A stretch of DNA of 64,000 nt from the NCBI RefSeq assembly GCF_000308675.1, contig NZ_BAGE01000038.1:124001-188000 (forward strand), read 5' to 3'. The translations under genes and the position numbers were made by a program. The stretch is from Nocardia paucivorans NBRC 100373. Lineage in GTDB: Bacteria; Actinomycetota; Actinomycetes; Mycobacteriales; Mycobacteriaceae. Positions 20,374 through 31,542 of the stretch are shown here, in pieces (the stretch's first letter is position 1; every line of letters begins with the position of its first letter). The notes beneath the pieces were generated by a model. The model had not been told where the DNA came from. It ran no database searches and saw nothing but the letters and a program-made list of their open reading frames with translations.

Positions 20374-20919
20374 ATGACCGTTTCGTACACTCGGGTTTTC
20401 GTCCCCCAGATTGCCGGCTTGCCGCAGAATATCGATCTGGACGAGCTCCGCGCGGATCTCGCGGACAACCACGTGGCGGCACCGAGCGGCGTGGACCAGG
20501 ACGATGTGGCCGCCATCGTGGCGCAGGCGCGGGCGAAGGGGATCAAGCTCAGTGTGGTGGTCACGGAAGGTAATCCCTGGCATGATTCGGAGCTGCGTGA
20601 CCTGGCCACCGAGGTGGCCAAGACCGAACACGGCACCATCCTGGTCCTGAGCCGGGACTGGGCGGGCACCTACAGTGATACCTTCAGCCGGGTGAAACTC
20701 GAGGCCGCCGAGGACGCGGTCGAGTGGGTGCGCCCGGTCGAGGCGATCGATACGAAAACCCAGACCTTCGTCGATCGGATCGAGCACGAGCCCATGATCG
20801 ACTGGACCCATATCACGATCATCCTCCTGGTGGGGATGGTGCTGGCGATCGGGGGGTTGTATCGGGTGAAGTCGCGTCGCGCCGAGCGTACGGACGAAGT
20901 GCCCCAAAAGATTTCGTAG
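20374..20919 (+). CDS. Rv1476-like single-pass membrane protein (DUF6676 type)
   Basis: A 181-residue protein. The N-terminal soluble domain (about 1-130) is followed by one transmembrane helix near 145-165 (ITIILLVGMVLAIGGLY) and a basic tail, so the bulk faces one side of the membrane with the C-terminus presumably cytosolic. It lies between acn and ripA as in mycobacteria. The start is uncertain: ATGs at 20347 and 20359 are in frame, and 20374 is chosen because the conserved-looking sequence starts there. The function is unknown; a role with the peptidoglycan hydrolase downstream is conceivable but unproven. A strong terminator follows. Confidence 0.82.
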   Translation: MTVSYTRVFVPQIAGLPQNIDLDELRADLADNHVAAPSGVDQDDVAAIVAQARAKGIKLSVVVTEGNPWHDSELRDLATEVAKTEHGTILVLSRDWAGTYSDTFSRVKLEAAEDAVEWVRPVEAIDTKTQTFVDRIEHEPMIDWTHITIILLVGMVLAIGGLYRVKSRRAERTDEVPQKIS

Positions 20920-21362
20920 GGCACCCTACGCCGGCCGCTGTCCGGTCCCGGGCCCGGCGGGGCGGTTGCGTGGGCCCCGTGCCCCATGGGTTCGAAGTGG
21001 TCTGCCGTCTCCATCGTTCGATGTGCCCCCGACGTTCCGACGTCGGGGGCACATCGATTTTCGGTGTGTCGTACATAGGGATTCCGTCCGGTTTCGGCGG
21101 GTGACTCCATTTGCCGGTTTATCGCCTGGCCAATTTTGTTCTCTCGTTATAAAACCGCTCGACGGGTCGGATAATTTTGCGCAACCGATATATAGCGTTT
21201 CCGTGATCCGGACTGTCGTAGCCCACTTCGTGATGAATTGTGCCGTACCGTTCGACCGACCGTATCTGGAAAAGATCGTTGTCCGCGTATCGGCGAGGCG
21301 TCGAACAGGCAATTCTTCCGGCCCCGTCGGGTGAGGTCGCAATCGGAACCGCTGGAGGTGCG
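20920..21362. other. Intergenic region ahead of ripA, with an AT-richer patch
   Basis: After the terminator at 21019-21061, bases 21110-21260 are noticeably richer in A and T than the neighbourhood, with TATAAA and ATATATAG patches that could hold the ripA promoter. The distance to the ripA start implies a long leader. I cannot fix a start site. Confidence 0.45.
21019..21061 (+). terminator. Strong intrinsic terminator after the Rv1476-like gene
   Basis: A perfect 17-bp stem (21019-21035 with 21040-21056), a TCCG loop and a following ATTTT. It isolates the acn-side gene from ripA. Confidence 0.9.
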
Positions 21363-22793
21363 ATGCACTGGGTTCGGCGAATGGGTCACGGTCAACCGTT
21401 GTGGATAACGATATGTTTGCTGCTTTGTATCGCGATAATGTCGTCCGCACACGCTTTTGCGGTTCCACCACCACCGCCTCGCCCCGACGAACGGGATATC
21501 GCCGATGCCAGGGCCCGTGTGGACGGCGGTATCGATGAAGTCGGCGCGCTGGTCAACGCCGTGGTCGCGGCCGACGAACGGATCCGGCAACATGACGACG
21601 AGGTCGCTCACACCCGCGAAGAGGTCAACAAGGCTCTGGTGGATCTCCAGAACGCGCGCGCCGCCGCCGCGGCCGCGGAAGCGGAGGTCGACAACACCGG
21701 GCGGGCATTGGCCGATGCCGGAACGGCCATACGACGGGCTCGCGGTGAATTCGATCGATTCGCCACGGGGGTCTACACCCGGCCATCCGCCGATGCGATG
21801 CTCTCCTACCTCGCCCCCGGTGGACCCGCCGCCGCTTTCGACCGCGCTCGGGTCCTGGACCTGGTGACCCGGAATCGACAGCAGGTGCTCGACGATCTGC
21901 GCCGAGCGCAGATCGAATTGGGCAACGCCCACGCCACCGCCCGGCGCGCCCGGGATCTCGCCGAAGCCGCTCGCGCCACCGCCGAACAGCGGCGAACCGA
22001 CGCGGAAGCGGCCATGCGGGCCGCGACGGCCGAACTGGACCGCCGGACCGCCCTGCGTGACGACCTGCTGCGGCAGCGCGCCGCGGCCCAGGACCGGTTG
22101 AACGCCGCACGCGACCGGGTGAGTGGCCTGCAGCGTCAACAGACGGCCTACGCGGACTGGGAGCGACAGCAGCGTGCCGAGGACGCACTCGCATTGGCCA
22201 CGGCCGCGGCCGCCCGCACCGCCGCCGACCACGCCTCCCGGGCGCGCGCCGCCGCGGCGGGCGCCGGAAAACCCGCACACACCCTCATGGAGGATCGGTC
22301 TCGGCGAACCGGCCGGATCGGGGTGTCGCCATATGACACCGGCGGTAGTGCCATCCCGAGGGTGACCGGGCCGGCGGCCATCGAAATCGTGGTCGATCGC
22401 GCCCTGTCCCAGCTCGGCGTCGACTATGCCTGGGGTGGCGGCAGTGAGACCGGTCCTACGCGCGGTATCCGCGACGGTGGGGTGGCCGACAGCCACGGCG
22501 ACTACCGCAAGGTGGGATTCGACTGTTCCGGGTTGATGGTCTACGCGTTCGCGGGTATCGGCGTGTCGCTCCCGCACTACAGCGGTTACCAGTACAACGC
22601 CGGTACCCGTGTCCCGGCGGCCGCGCGCCGACGGGGGGACATGCTGTTCTGGGGGCCGGGTGGCAGTGCGCACGTGGCGCTGTATCTGGGTGGCGGCACC
22701 ATGGTGGAGGCCCCGGAGTCCGGGGGCGTGGTCCGGGTTTCGCCCGTGCGTGAGGCGGGCATCATGCCGTTCGCGGTGCGTATCGTCGACTGA
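21363..22793 (+). CDS. ripA: NlpC/P60 peptidoglycan endopeptidase, RipA-like
   Basis: A 476-residue secreted cell-wall hydrolase. An N-terminal signal segment (about 13-32, ending SSAHAFA), a long Ala/Arg/Glu-rich coiled-coil region (45-300), a linker, and a C-terminal NlpC/P60 domain (about 340-476). Catalytic Cys388 is in FDCSG and His437 in SAHVALY. It should cleave between D-Glu and diaminopimelate in peptidoglycan stems, for daughter-cell separation. The coiled coil probably regulates activity, as in RipA. The start has a GGAGG site. In mycobacteria ripA is followed by the short ripB; here moxR follows directly and ripB is absent. Confidence 0.93.
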   Translation: MHWVRRMGHGQPLWITICLLLCIAIMSSAHAFAVPPPPPRPDERDIADARARVDGGIDEVGALVNAVVAADERIRQHDDEVAHTREEVNKALVDLQNARAAAAAAEAEVDNTGRALADAGTAIRRARGEFDRFATGVYTRPSADAMLSYLAPGGPAAAFDRARVLDLVTRNRQQVLDDLRRAQIELGNAHATARRARDLAEAARATAEQRRTDAEAAMRAATAELDRRTALRDDLLRQRAAAQDRLNAARDRVSGLQRQQTAYADWERQQRAEDALALATAAAARTAADHASRARAAAAGAGKPAHTLMEDRSRRTGRIGVSPYDTGGSAIPRVTGPAAIEIVVDRALSQLGVDYAWGGGSETGPTRGIRDGGVADSHGDYRKVGFDCSGLMVYAFAGIGVSLPHYSGYQYNAGTRVPAAARRRGDMLFWGPGGSAHVALYLGGGTMVEAPESGGVVRVSPVREAGIMPFAVRIVD

Positions 22794-22815
22794 GACGGCC
22801 ACCGCGGTGGCCGTC
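22794..22815 (+). terminator. Palindromic hairpin directly after the ripA stop
   Basis: An 11-base perfect palindromic repeat (22794-22804 with 22805-22815) starts immediately after the ripA stop codon and can fold into a 9-bp stem with a CGCG loop. No U-tract follows, so it may attenuate rather than stop transcription into moxR. Confidence 0.5.
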
Positions 22816-22963
22816 GGATTCGGGGCCGGACGGGTGCCGTCCGAGCCGGATCCGTCGTGCCGAGGGGGCCGGGTTCTCGCCCACGGTGTCCCCGGTTGCG
22901 GCACGGCAGGCCATTACCTGGAATAGTTGTGACAGCACGCACAGGACCGAGGCGAAAGCGGGG

Positions 22964-24147
<1,184 letters not shown>

Positions 24148-24151
<4 letters not shown>

Positions 24152-25128
24152 CCCGCCCCTCGGAACACCCCGCCGCGACGCCCGATCACGCTCCGCCGTC
24201 GTTCCGTGGGGGTGATCTGCGTGACCCGCGGCTGTCGGCCGCGCTGCGGACGCTCGAACTCACCGTGCGGCGTCGTCTCGACGGGGTGCTGCACGGAGAC
24301 CACCTCGGCCTGATCCCCGGCCCGGGTTCGGAGCCGGGGGAGGCCCGTGCCTACCAGCCCGGTGACGATGTGCGGCAGATGGACTGGTCGGTCACCGCCC
24401 GCACCACCCACCCGCATGTGCGGCAGATGATCGCCGACCGGGAGCTGGAGACCTGGATGGTGATCGACCTCTCGGCCAGTCTGGACTTCGGCACCGCGGC
24501 CTGCCAGAAACGCGATCTGGCCATCGCCGCCGCGGCGGCCATCACCCACCTCACCAGCGGTGGTGGCAACCGGATCGGTGCCATCGTGGCGACCGGTGAG
24601 CGGTTGGTCCGCATCCCCGCGCGCGGCGGCCGGGCGCATGCGCAGTCGCTACTGCGTTCCATCGCCACCACCCCGCACGCCCGCGACGGGGTGCGCGGGG
24701 ATCTGCGCGGGGCGATCGAATCGCTGCGGCGTCCGCAGCGCAAACGCGGACTCGCGGTGGTCATCAGCGATTTCCTGGGCGAAATCGATTGGCAGCGACC
24801 GCTGCGGGCCATCTCCGGCCGACACGAGCTGCTCGCGGTGGAGGTGCTCGACCCCCGTGACCTCACCCTGCCCGATCTGGGCGATGTGGTGTTGCACGAC
24901 CCGGAGACCGGGCGTACGCGGGAGTTCAGCGTCACCCCCACTCTGCGCGCCGACTATGCGGCCGCCGCCCGGCAGCACCGAGAACATGTCGCGCAGGCGC
25001 TGCGGAACTGTGCCGCGCCGGTGCTGACCCTGCAGACCGACCGGGACTGGATCGCCGATGTGGTCCGGTTCGTCGCCACCCGGCGCCACAGCCTCGGCGC
25101 CTCGACCCAGCGGGTGCCCCGCCAATGA
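24148..25128 (+). CDS. DUF58 protein (MoxR-associated)
   Basis: A 326-residue DUF58 protein. The conserved core GEARAYQPGDDVRQMDWSVTARTTHPHVRQMIADRELETWMVIDLSASL lies near residues 60-115 and contains the degenerate VWA-like DxSxS. No membrane segment is seen. The GTG start overlaps the moxR stop by four bases and its own stop overlaps the next ATG in the same way, so translation of the three genes is coupled. It acts as a partner of the MoxR ATPase, with an unknown client. Matches Rv1480. Confidence 0.92.
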
Positions 25129-26126
25129 GTATTTCGCATTTCACCGCCCCGATCTGGCTCGGCTTCCTCGCCGTCATCCTGCTGTTGGCACTGGGATATC
25201 TGCTGGCCCAGCGCCGTAAGCACAAGCACATGATGCGGTTCACCAATATGGAGCTGTTGGAGCAGGTGGCTCCGAACCGCCCGGATTTCCGGCGTCACCT
25301 GCCGATTGTGCTGCTGTTGCTCGGCATGGTGTTCTCGACCATCGGGGCGGCCGCCCCCACCGCGGTGGAGAAGGTGCCGCGCAACCGGGCGACCGTCGTC
25401 CTCGTGATGGACGTGTCGTTGTCGATGGAGGCCACCGATGTGCAGCCGAGCCGACTGGAGGTTGCCCAAGAGGCCGCGAAGAACTTCGCCGACGGTTTGA
25501 CGCCGGGAATCAACCTGGGTCTGGTCACCTATGCGGGGACCGCATCGGTGATGGTCAGTCCCACCACGAACCGGGAGGCGGTGAAGGCCGCCATCGACAA
25601 CATCAAACTGGCCGAGCGGACCGCGACCGGCGAAGGGATACACACCGCCCTGCAGGCCATCGACGTCCTGGGTTCGGTACTGGGTGGTGCGGAGACACCG
25701 CCGCCGGCTCGGATCGTGCTGATGTCGGACGGTAAGCAGACCGTCCCGGACTTCGACGATGTCGACAACCCCCGCCACGAATACGTCGCCGCGCGACTGG
25801 CGAAGGAGAAGGGGGTGCCGGTGTCGACGATTGCGTTCGGCACCAAGTGGGGCACGGTCGACATTCCCCGCGAGGACGGCGGCACGGACCGGGTGAAGGT
25901 AGAGGTCGACGACGAGGCGATGCAGGAGATCGCCCGGTTGTCGGGCGGTGAGTACTACAGCGCCGCCACCCTCCAGGAACTGTCCAATGTGTACGACACC
26001 CTGGAACAGCAGATCGGGTACGAGATGAGACGAGGCGACGCGAGTCGGCCGTGGTGGCTGCTCGGATTGGCCGCCACCCTCGCGGGTGTCGTCCTGGCGA
26101 TTGCGTTCCGGCAGCGTCTTCCGTGA
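25125..26126 (+). CDS. VWA-domain membrane protein (Rv1481-like)
   Basis: A 333-residue membrane protein. Transmembrane helices at about 9-27 and 58-77 precede a VWA domain (about 87-290) with an intact MIDAS motif DVSLSM (DxSxS), TYAG and MSDGKQT. A third helix near 307-326 ends the protein. It is the probable client of the upstream MoxR-DUF58 pair and may bind metal-dependent ligands at the envelope. The ATGA overlap with the DUF58 gene indicates coupling. A GC-rich hairpin follows the stop. Confidence 0.92.
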   Translation: MSISHFTAPIWLGFLAVILLLALGYLLAQRRKHKHMMRFTNMELLEQVAPNRPDFRRHLPIVLLLLGMVFSTIGAAAPTAVEKVPRNRATVVLVMDVSLSMEATDVQPSRLEVAQEAAKNFADGLTPGINLGLVTYAGTASVMVSPTTNREAVKAAIDNIKLAERTATGEGIHTALQAIDVLGSVLGGAETPPPARIVLMSDGKQTVPDFDDVDNPRHEYVAARLAKEKGVPVSTIAFGTKWGTVDIPREDGGTDRVKVEVDDEAMQEIARLSGGEYYSAATLQELSNVYDTLEQQIGYEMRRGDASRPWWLLGLAATLAGVVLAIAFRQRLP

Positions 26127-26151
26127 CCGATTCACGGTGAGAACCATTGGG

Positions 26152-26182
26152 GCGGCGCCTGTTCGAAACGAAAGGGCGCCGC
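26152..26182 (+). terminator. Hairpin after the moxR operon
   Basis: GCGGCGCC (26152-26159) pairs with GGCGCCGC (26175-26182) across a 15-base loop. It starts 25 bases after the VWA stop. There is no clear T-run. Confidence 0.5.
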
Positions 26183-26200
26183 TCCCATGGTCGGCGCATT

Positions 26201-26230
26201 ACGTTCTGTGTAGCGACGTTCTGTGTAGCG
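26201..26230. repeat. 15-base perfect tandem duplication upstream of fabG1
   Basis: ACGTTCTGTGTAGCG occurs twice head to tail with no mismatch, about 300 bases upstream of the fabG1 start. It could be a doubled protein-binding site or simple slippage. Confidence 0.9.
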
Positions 26231-26306
26231 CCTCGATGGGAGGGTTCGCTGCGTGGGGCCTTCTCGGTCGGTTCGGTGGCGCCGGTCGCGCCCGCTGTTG
26301 CCATGA

Positions 26307-27242
<936 letters not shown>

Positions 27243-27283
27243 GCGCACCGACACAATTCCAACGTCAGGAGAATCGAATACTC

Positions 27284-28120
27284 ATGGGCGGATTGCTCGA
27301 CGGCAAGACCATCCTCGTCACCGGCATCATCACCGATGCCTCCATCGCCTTCCACGCCGCCGCGATCGCGCAGGAGCAGGGCGCGAAGGTGATCATCACC
27401 GGTATTCCGGAACGGTTACGGCTCATCGACCGCATCGCCAAGCGCCTGCCGAAAGAAGTACCGCCCGCCATCGGGCTCGATGTCACCAGTGAAGAGGACC
27501 TCGCCGCCCTGGCGGACAAGGTCCGGGAATTGGCTCCCGAGGGCCTGGACGGGGTGCTGCACTCGATCGCCTTCGCTCCGAAGACCCTCATGGGTCCGGA
27601 GGCGAAACCCTTCCTGGAAGGCCCCGGTCCGGACGCCGCCAAGGCGTTCGAGATCTCGGCCTGGAGCTATGCTTCGCTGGCCCGTGCCGTCCTGCCGGTG
27701 ATGAACGAGGGTGGTTCGCTGGTCGGTATGGACTTCGATCCGCGCACCGCCATGCCGTTCTACAACTGGATGGGTGTCGCCAAGGCGGCCCTGGAATCGG
27801 TGAACCGATATGTGGCGCGTGAGGTGGGTCAGGCCAAGAAGATCCGGTCCAACCTGATCGCGGCGGGGCCGATCAAGACCCTGGCCGCCAAGGCCATTGC
27901 CGGTACCGCCACCGACGACGCCGCCAAGCTGAACCAGCTCAACGTCTACTGGGACGGGGCCGCGCCCATCGGCTGGGATGTGGACGATCCGACGGTTGTC
28001 GCCAAGTCCATCGTCGCGCTGTTGTCGGACTGGCTGCCCGGCACCACCGGGTCGATCGTCTACGTCGACGGTGGCGCCAGTCATAACACCTGGTTCCCGG
28101 AGAACATGCCGGTCGCCTGA
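27284..28120 (+). CDS. inhA: NADH-dependent enoyl-ACP reductase InhA
   Basis: A 278-residue enoyl-ACP reductase completing the FAS-II elongation cycle. Ser94 is conserved (VLHSIAFAP, where a glycine two residues on is replaced by Ala96), as are the active-site set DFDP, Tyr160 and Lys167 (YNWMGVAK), corresponding to Tyr158 and Lys165 in M. tuberculosis. A GVDGVxxxxTGS-type start loop is replaced by [12 protein letters not shown] as in InhA. Nine or so extra residues lie at the C-terminus. Its presence with fabG1 implies mycolic-acid synthesis. It is the isoniazid target family; drug activation would depend on KatG elsewhere. Confidence 0.96.
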   Translation: MGGLLDGKTILVTGIITDASIAFHAAAIAQEQGAKVIITGIPERLRLIDRIAKRLPKEVPPAIGLDVTSEEDLAALADKVRELAPEGLDGVLHSIAFAPKTLMGPEAKPFLEGPGPDAAKAFEISAWSYASLARAVLPVMNEGGSLVGMDFDPRTAMPFYNWMGVAKAALESVNRYVAREVGQAKKIRSNLIAAGPIKTLAAKAIAGTATDDAAKLNQLNVYWDGAAPIGWDVDDPTVVAKSIVALLSDWLPGTTGSIVYVDGGASHNTWFPENMPVA

Positions 28121-28156
28121 TCGGACCCATTCACCACAGCCGGAAGGAGACACCCC

Positions 28157-29218
28157 GTGGCCCGGGCGGTCGATGCACTGTTGTTGCTGTCCTTCGGCGG
28201 GCCCGAAGGACCCGACGAGGTGATGCCGTTCCTGGAGAATGTCACCCGGGGGCGAGGCGTGCCGCCGGAACGTCTCGCCGAAGTGGCCGAGCACTATCTG
28301 CACTTCGGTGGGGTGTCCCCGATCAACGCGCTCAATCGCGACATCATCGCCGCCGTCGAGCGGGAACTGGACGCGGCCGGCCTGGATCTACCGGTGTACT
28401 TCGGCAACCGCAACTGGCATCCCCTGGTGGAGGACACCGTTGCGCGGATGGCCGCCGACGGTGTCCGGTCGGCGCTGGTGTTCCCCACCTCGGCCTGGGG
28501 CGGGTATTCCGGTTGCCGTCAGTATCACGAGGACATTGCCAGGGCCCGGGCCGCGGTCGGCGCCGGCGCACCGGAACTGGTGAAGCTGCGCCAATACTTC
28601 GACCACCCCCTGTTGATCGAATCCTTCGCCGACGCCATCCGTGCCGCGCGGGAGCGCCTACCGGCCGATCGGCGGGAGGACGCCCGGCTGGTGTTCACCG
28701 CGCATTCGGTGCCGGTGGCCGCCGACGCCGCCGCCGGACCGGCTGCCGACGGCGGCCGGCTCTACAGCCGGCAGGTGGCCGAGGCGGCCCGATTGTGCGC
28801 CGCGGCAACGGGTTTCCCCGATCACGACCTGGTATGGCAGTCCCGTTCCGGTCCGCCGCAGGTGCCGTGGTTGGAACCGGACATTGTGGACCACTTGGAA
28901 GCCCTCTCCGGCAAGGGGGTCGACGCGGTGGTGGTGTGCCCGGTGGGATTCGTCTCCGACCACCTCGAAGTGATCTGGGACCTCGACAACGAGGCCGCCG
29001 AGAAGGCTGCCGAACTCGATATGGCCTTCGCCCGGGCCGCCACCCCGGGAACCGATCCTCGGTTCGCCCGGCTGGTGGTGGAACTGATCGGTGAGCAGGT
29101 GCGGGATATACCGCCGCGTCGTTCGAGCGAGATTCCCGCCTACGGGTGCACGGTCAACGGCACCGCCTGCCGGGCAGGATGCTGCGAACCGCTTCGTCGC
29201 GCGCCCGGACGGGAGTAG
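28157..29218 (+). CDS. hemH: Ferrochelatase (coproporphyrin type) with Fe-S cysteines
   Basis: A 353-residue ferrochelatase inserting ferrous iron into (copro)porphyrin in the cytosol. [10 protein letters not shown] opens the fold, VFTAHSVP carries the metal-site histidine and [18 protein letters not shown] is the conserved distal motif with the catalytic Glu. The C-terminal segment [15 protein letters not shown] supplies cysteines for the [2Fe-2S] cluster known in actinobacterial ferrochelatases. GTG start with a GGAG site; 36 bases after inhA in the same operon, as in Rv1484-Rv1485. Haem synthesis thus sits downstream of the mycolate genes. Confidence 0.95.
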   Translation: MARAVDALLLLSFGGPEGPDEVMPFLENVTRGRGVPPERLAEVAEHYLHFGGVSPINALNRDIIAAVERELDAAGLDLPVYFGNRNWHPLVEDTVARMAADGVRSALVFPTSAWGGYSGCRQYHEDIARARAAVGAGAPELVKLRQYFDHPLLIESFADAIRAARERLPADRREDARLVFTAHSVPVAADAAAGPAADGGRLYSRQVAEAARLCAAATGFPDHDLVWQSRSGPPQVPWLEPDIVDHLEALSGKGVDAVVVCPVGFVSDHLEVIWDLDNEAAEKAAELDMAFARAATPGTDPRFARLVVELIGEQVRDIPPRRSSEIPAYGCTVNGTACRAGCCEPLRRAPGRE

Positions 29219-29319
29219 TGGTGCGCCCCCGGGCGGGGCCGTTCGATGGTTCGTACCCCCATCCGGGCGTGCCGGTCCCCGGCGGGTCCGGGTGGTCGTG
29301 CCCCGAACGTGGGTGATGG

Positions 29320-30186
29320 TCAGCGCGCGCCGGGTGTCGAGGTGTGGATGGCGATGAGGCGGGCGGCTCGGATGGCATCCCAGAGGGGTCGCAGCAGGGA
29401 TTCGTGCGCCATGGCGGCACCGGCGGAGGTCGGCGAGGAGGCCGGTTCCCGCTGGGCGACGGTGAGGATGGCCGCCACATGATCGGCGGTATCGAGAATT
29501 CGCTTGGCGCGCAAGGGGATCGAGTCCGGGTAGATATGCCTGGAGTAGTCGGCGAGTTCGGCTTCGATGAGTTCTCGAGGGTCTGCGTCACCGGTTCCCA
29601 GGCCGGTGGTGTGCAGCCGCATGAGGGCGTCGGCCGCATCGCGTACCGCTTCGCGCATGGCGTATTCGGCCTCGCCCAGGGTCATATCGGGACCGGGAAG
29701 GGTGGGTATCGCGGTGGTGTAGATATTCCATTGCAGGGTGTTCTCATCCACCCAACGGGGGATGAGACCGGTGCCCTCGCCGTCCGGCACGCCGATCAGA
29801 ATGCCCTCCCCGGCCTCGATGGCGTCGGCGGCGAAGGCGGTGCCGACGGGCACCCCGCGGACATCACCGGGAACCGGGAGCACCAGCCGCAATCGGGCAC
29901 CGGGGGACGCCATGGTTTCCCGAATCATCTTGAGCAGCGCCATGACTCCGGTGGTGGGCGTATCACCCCGGGAGGACCACGGCAGATCGGTGCGGCCCCC
30001 GGTCACCGGATCGCCCGCCGCGATGGTGTGCAGGGATGCCCAGGCGTGCATGGCCTCCAGTACGTCGTCGGGCGCACTGCAACCGGCCAGCCAGGAGCCG
30101 GCCCATACGGTGAGGGTCGCGCTGGGGGAGCACATAATCATCGAGCATAAATGCTCGTCGCTACTCGCGGGCGACCTCGGGGTCAT
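29320..30186 (-). CDS. Conserved actinobacterial protein (Rv1486c-like)
   Basis: A 288-residue protein without an obvious catalytic motif. The ATG at 30186 gives an ATGA overlap with the stop of the upstream DUF3097 gene, deciding the start; ATGs at 30141 and 30135 are alternatives. Central segments GARLRLVLPVPGDVRGVP and EAGEGILIGVPDGEGTGLIPRWVDE look like a compact alpha/beta fold; the C-terminal half is helical. Synteny with Rv1486c next to the ferrochelatase supports it as a real gene. I cannot assign a function. Confidence 0.82.
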   Translation of the reverse strand: MTPRSPASSDEHLCSMIMCSPSATLTVWAGSWLAGCSAPDDVLEAMHAWASLHTIAAGDPVTGGRTDLPWSSRGDTPTTGVMALLKMIRETMASPGARLRLVLPVPGDVRGVPVGTAFAADAIEAGEGILIGVPDGEGTGLIPRWVDENTLQWNIYTTAIPTLPGPDMTLGEAEYAMREAVRDAADALMRLHTTGLGTGDADPRELIEAELADYSRHIYPDSIPLRAKRILDTADHVAAILTVAQREPASSPTSAGAAMAHESLLRPLWDAIRAARLIAIHTSTPGAR

Positions 30187-31007
30187 GCGGGTTCGGTGAC
30201 GAAGTCGATAAGTCGTTCCACCGCCCCCAACAGCGGCGCCTCCAGATCCCGGAACGTGCGCACCGCCGCGTGGACCCGCTGCCAGCCGTCCTGCGGCGTA
30301 CCCCAACCGAGCCGCCGACAGATACCGGTCTTCCAATCCTCACCGTGCGGTACGGTCGGCCATTCCCGCAGCCCCAGTGCGGCCGGGCGTACCGCCTGCC
30401 AGATATCGACATAGGGGTGTCCGGTGACCAGGACATGCGGTCCCAGTCCGGTGGTGAGGTGGGTCTCCTTCGATCCGGCCACCAGATGATCCACCAGCAC
30501 CCCGATCCGTCGCCCCGGACCGGGCTCGAACTCGGCGAGTCGGGCGCCGAGATTGTCCAGCCCCTCCAGTTGCTCGACCACCACACCTTCCACCCGCAGG
30601 TCATGTCCCCATACCCGCTCCACCAGCGCGGCGTCGTGCATCCCTTCCACCCAGATCCGACCGGCCGCCGCGACCCGGGCCCGTAAACCTTCCACCCGGG
30701 TAGAACCGGACGCCGAACGGGTGGGCGCGGTCCGCACCGGAGCCTTCGGACGGACCAGGGTCACCGGTTCACCGTCGATCAGGAACGCGGCCTCGCGCAG
30801 CGCGAACAGGCGCACGACACCGCGGGCGTCCTCGAGTTTCACGAAGTCTCCCTCGTAGCCGCGGTCGAATCCCACCACCGCACCACAGAAGCCGCCGGCC
30901 GCGTCCTCCACCACGAGGTCGCGTTCGGCGACCACCCGCGGAACTGCCCGCTTCCTGGTTCGCGTATGCCCGGAAAAGATGTCGCCGTACCTGTCACCCG
31001 CACTCAC
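30183..31007 (-). CDS. DUF3097 family protein
   Basis: A 274-residue protein of the DUF3097 family. The N-terminal part (about 1-95) is beta-rich. The central RIWVEGMHDAALVERVWGHDLR motif near 115-140 resembles a Toprim-like acidic site, and VLVTGHPYVDIWQAVRP near 190-210 completes it. These features suggest a nucleic-acid or nucleotide-handling function, but none is established. It overlaps the next gene by four bases. It is divergent from the NfeD gene, with about 100 bases between starts. Confidence 0.85.
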   Translation of the reverse strand: MSAGDRYGDIFSGHTRTRKRAVPRVVAERDLVVEDAAGGFCGAVVGFDRGYEGDFVKLEDARGVVRLFALREAAFLIDGEPVTLVRPKAPVRTAPTRSASGSTRVEGLRARVAAAGRIWVEGMHDAALVERVWGHDLRVEGVVVEQLEGLDNLGARLAEFEPGPGRRIGVLVDHLVAGSKETHLTTGLGPHVLVTGHPYVDIWQAVRPAALGLREWPTVPHGEDWKTGICRRLGWGTPQDGWQRVHAAVRTFRDLEAPLLGAVERLIDFVTEPA

Positions 31008-31110
31008 GGGGCCGAAACTACTGCACCCGACAGCCGCTCGACGGTATCCGGTATCCGGCGGTGTTGCGCGGACGGCCCCGAATGTCGGCCACAGCCACTA
31101 CAGTGAGGAT

Positions 31111-31542
31111 GTGGCCGCAGTTTTCTGGCTCGTCGCCGGCCTGGTGCTGGCGGCGGCCGAGATGTTCGTCGGTGAACTGACGTTGTTGATGCTCGGGGGC
31201 AGTGCCCTGATCACCGCAGGCGTCGCGTTCGCAGCCGACACCGGTTTGGTGGTCGATGCGGTGATCTTCGCTGTTTCGGCCATGGTGCTGTTGTTGGGTG
31301 TGCGCCCGGTTCTGTTGCGTCGCTTCGGAACTCCGCCGCCGACTCCCACCAATGTCGACGCGCTGACCGGCAGGACGGCGCAGGTGTTGGAACCGGTGGA
31401 CGAACACGGCGGTCTGGTGAAGCTGAGCGGTGAGGTGTGGACCGCGCGGTCGTTCGATCCGGGGGAACAGTACCCGGAGGGGACCACGGTGTACGTGATG
31501 AAGATCGACGGCGCGACCGCTGTCGTCTGGAAAGGACCCTGA
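31111..31542 (+). CDS. NfeD-like membrane protein
   Basis: A 143-residue NfeD-family protein: two or three N-terminal helices (about 2-75) and a C-terminal OB-fold (about 85-143, with TGRTAQVLEPVDEHGGLVKLSGEVWTAR). The GTG at 31111 follows GAGGA and starts directly in the first helix; a longer frame lacks such a site. Its stop shares a base with the ATG of the SPFH gene. NfeD proteins bind SPFH proteins in membrane microdomains, so the two are probably a complex. Matches Rv1487. Confidence 0.9.
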   Translation: MAAVFWLVAGLVLAAAEMFVGELTLLMLGGSALITAGVAFAADTGLVVDAVIFAVSAMVLLLGVRPVLLRRFGTPPPTPTNVDALTGRTAQVLEPVDEHGGLVKLSGEVWTARSFDPGEQYPEGTTVYVMKIDGATAVVWKGP

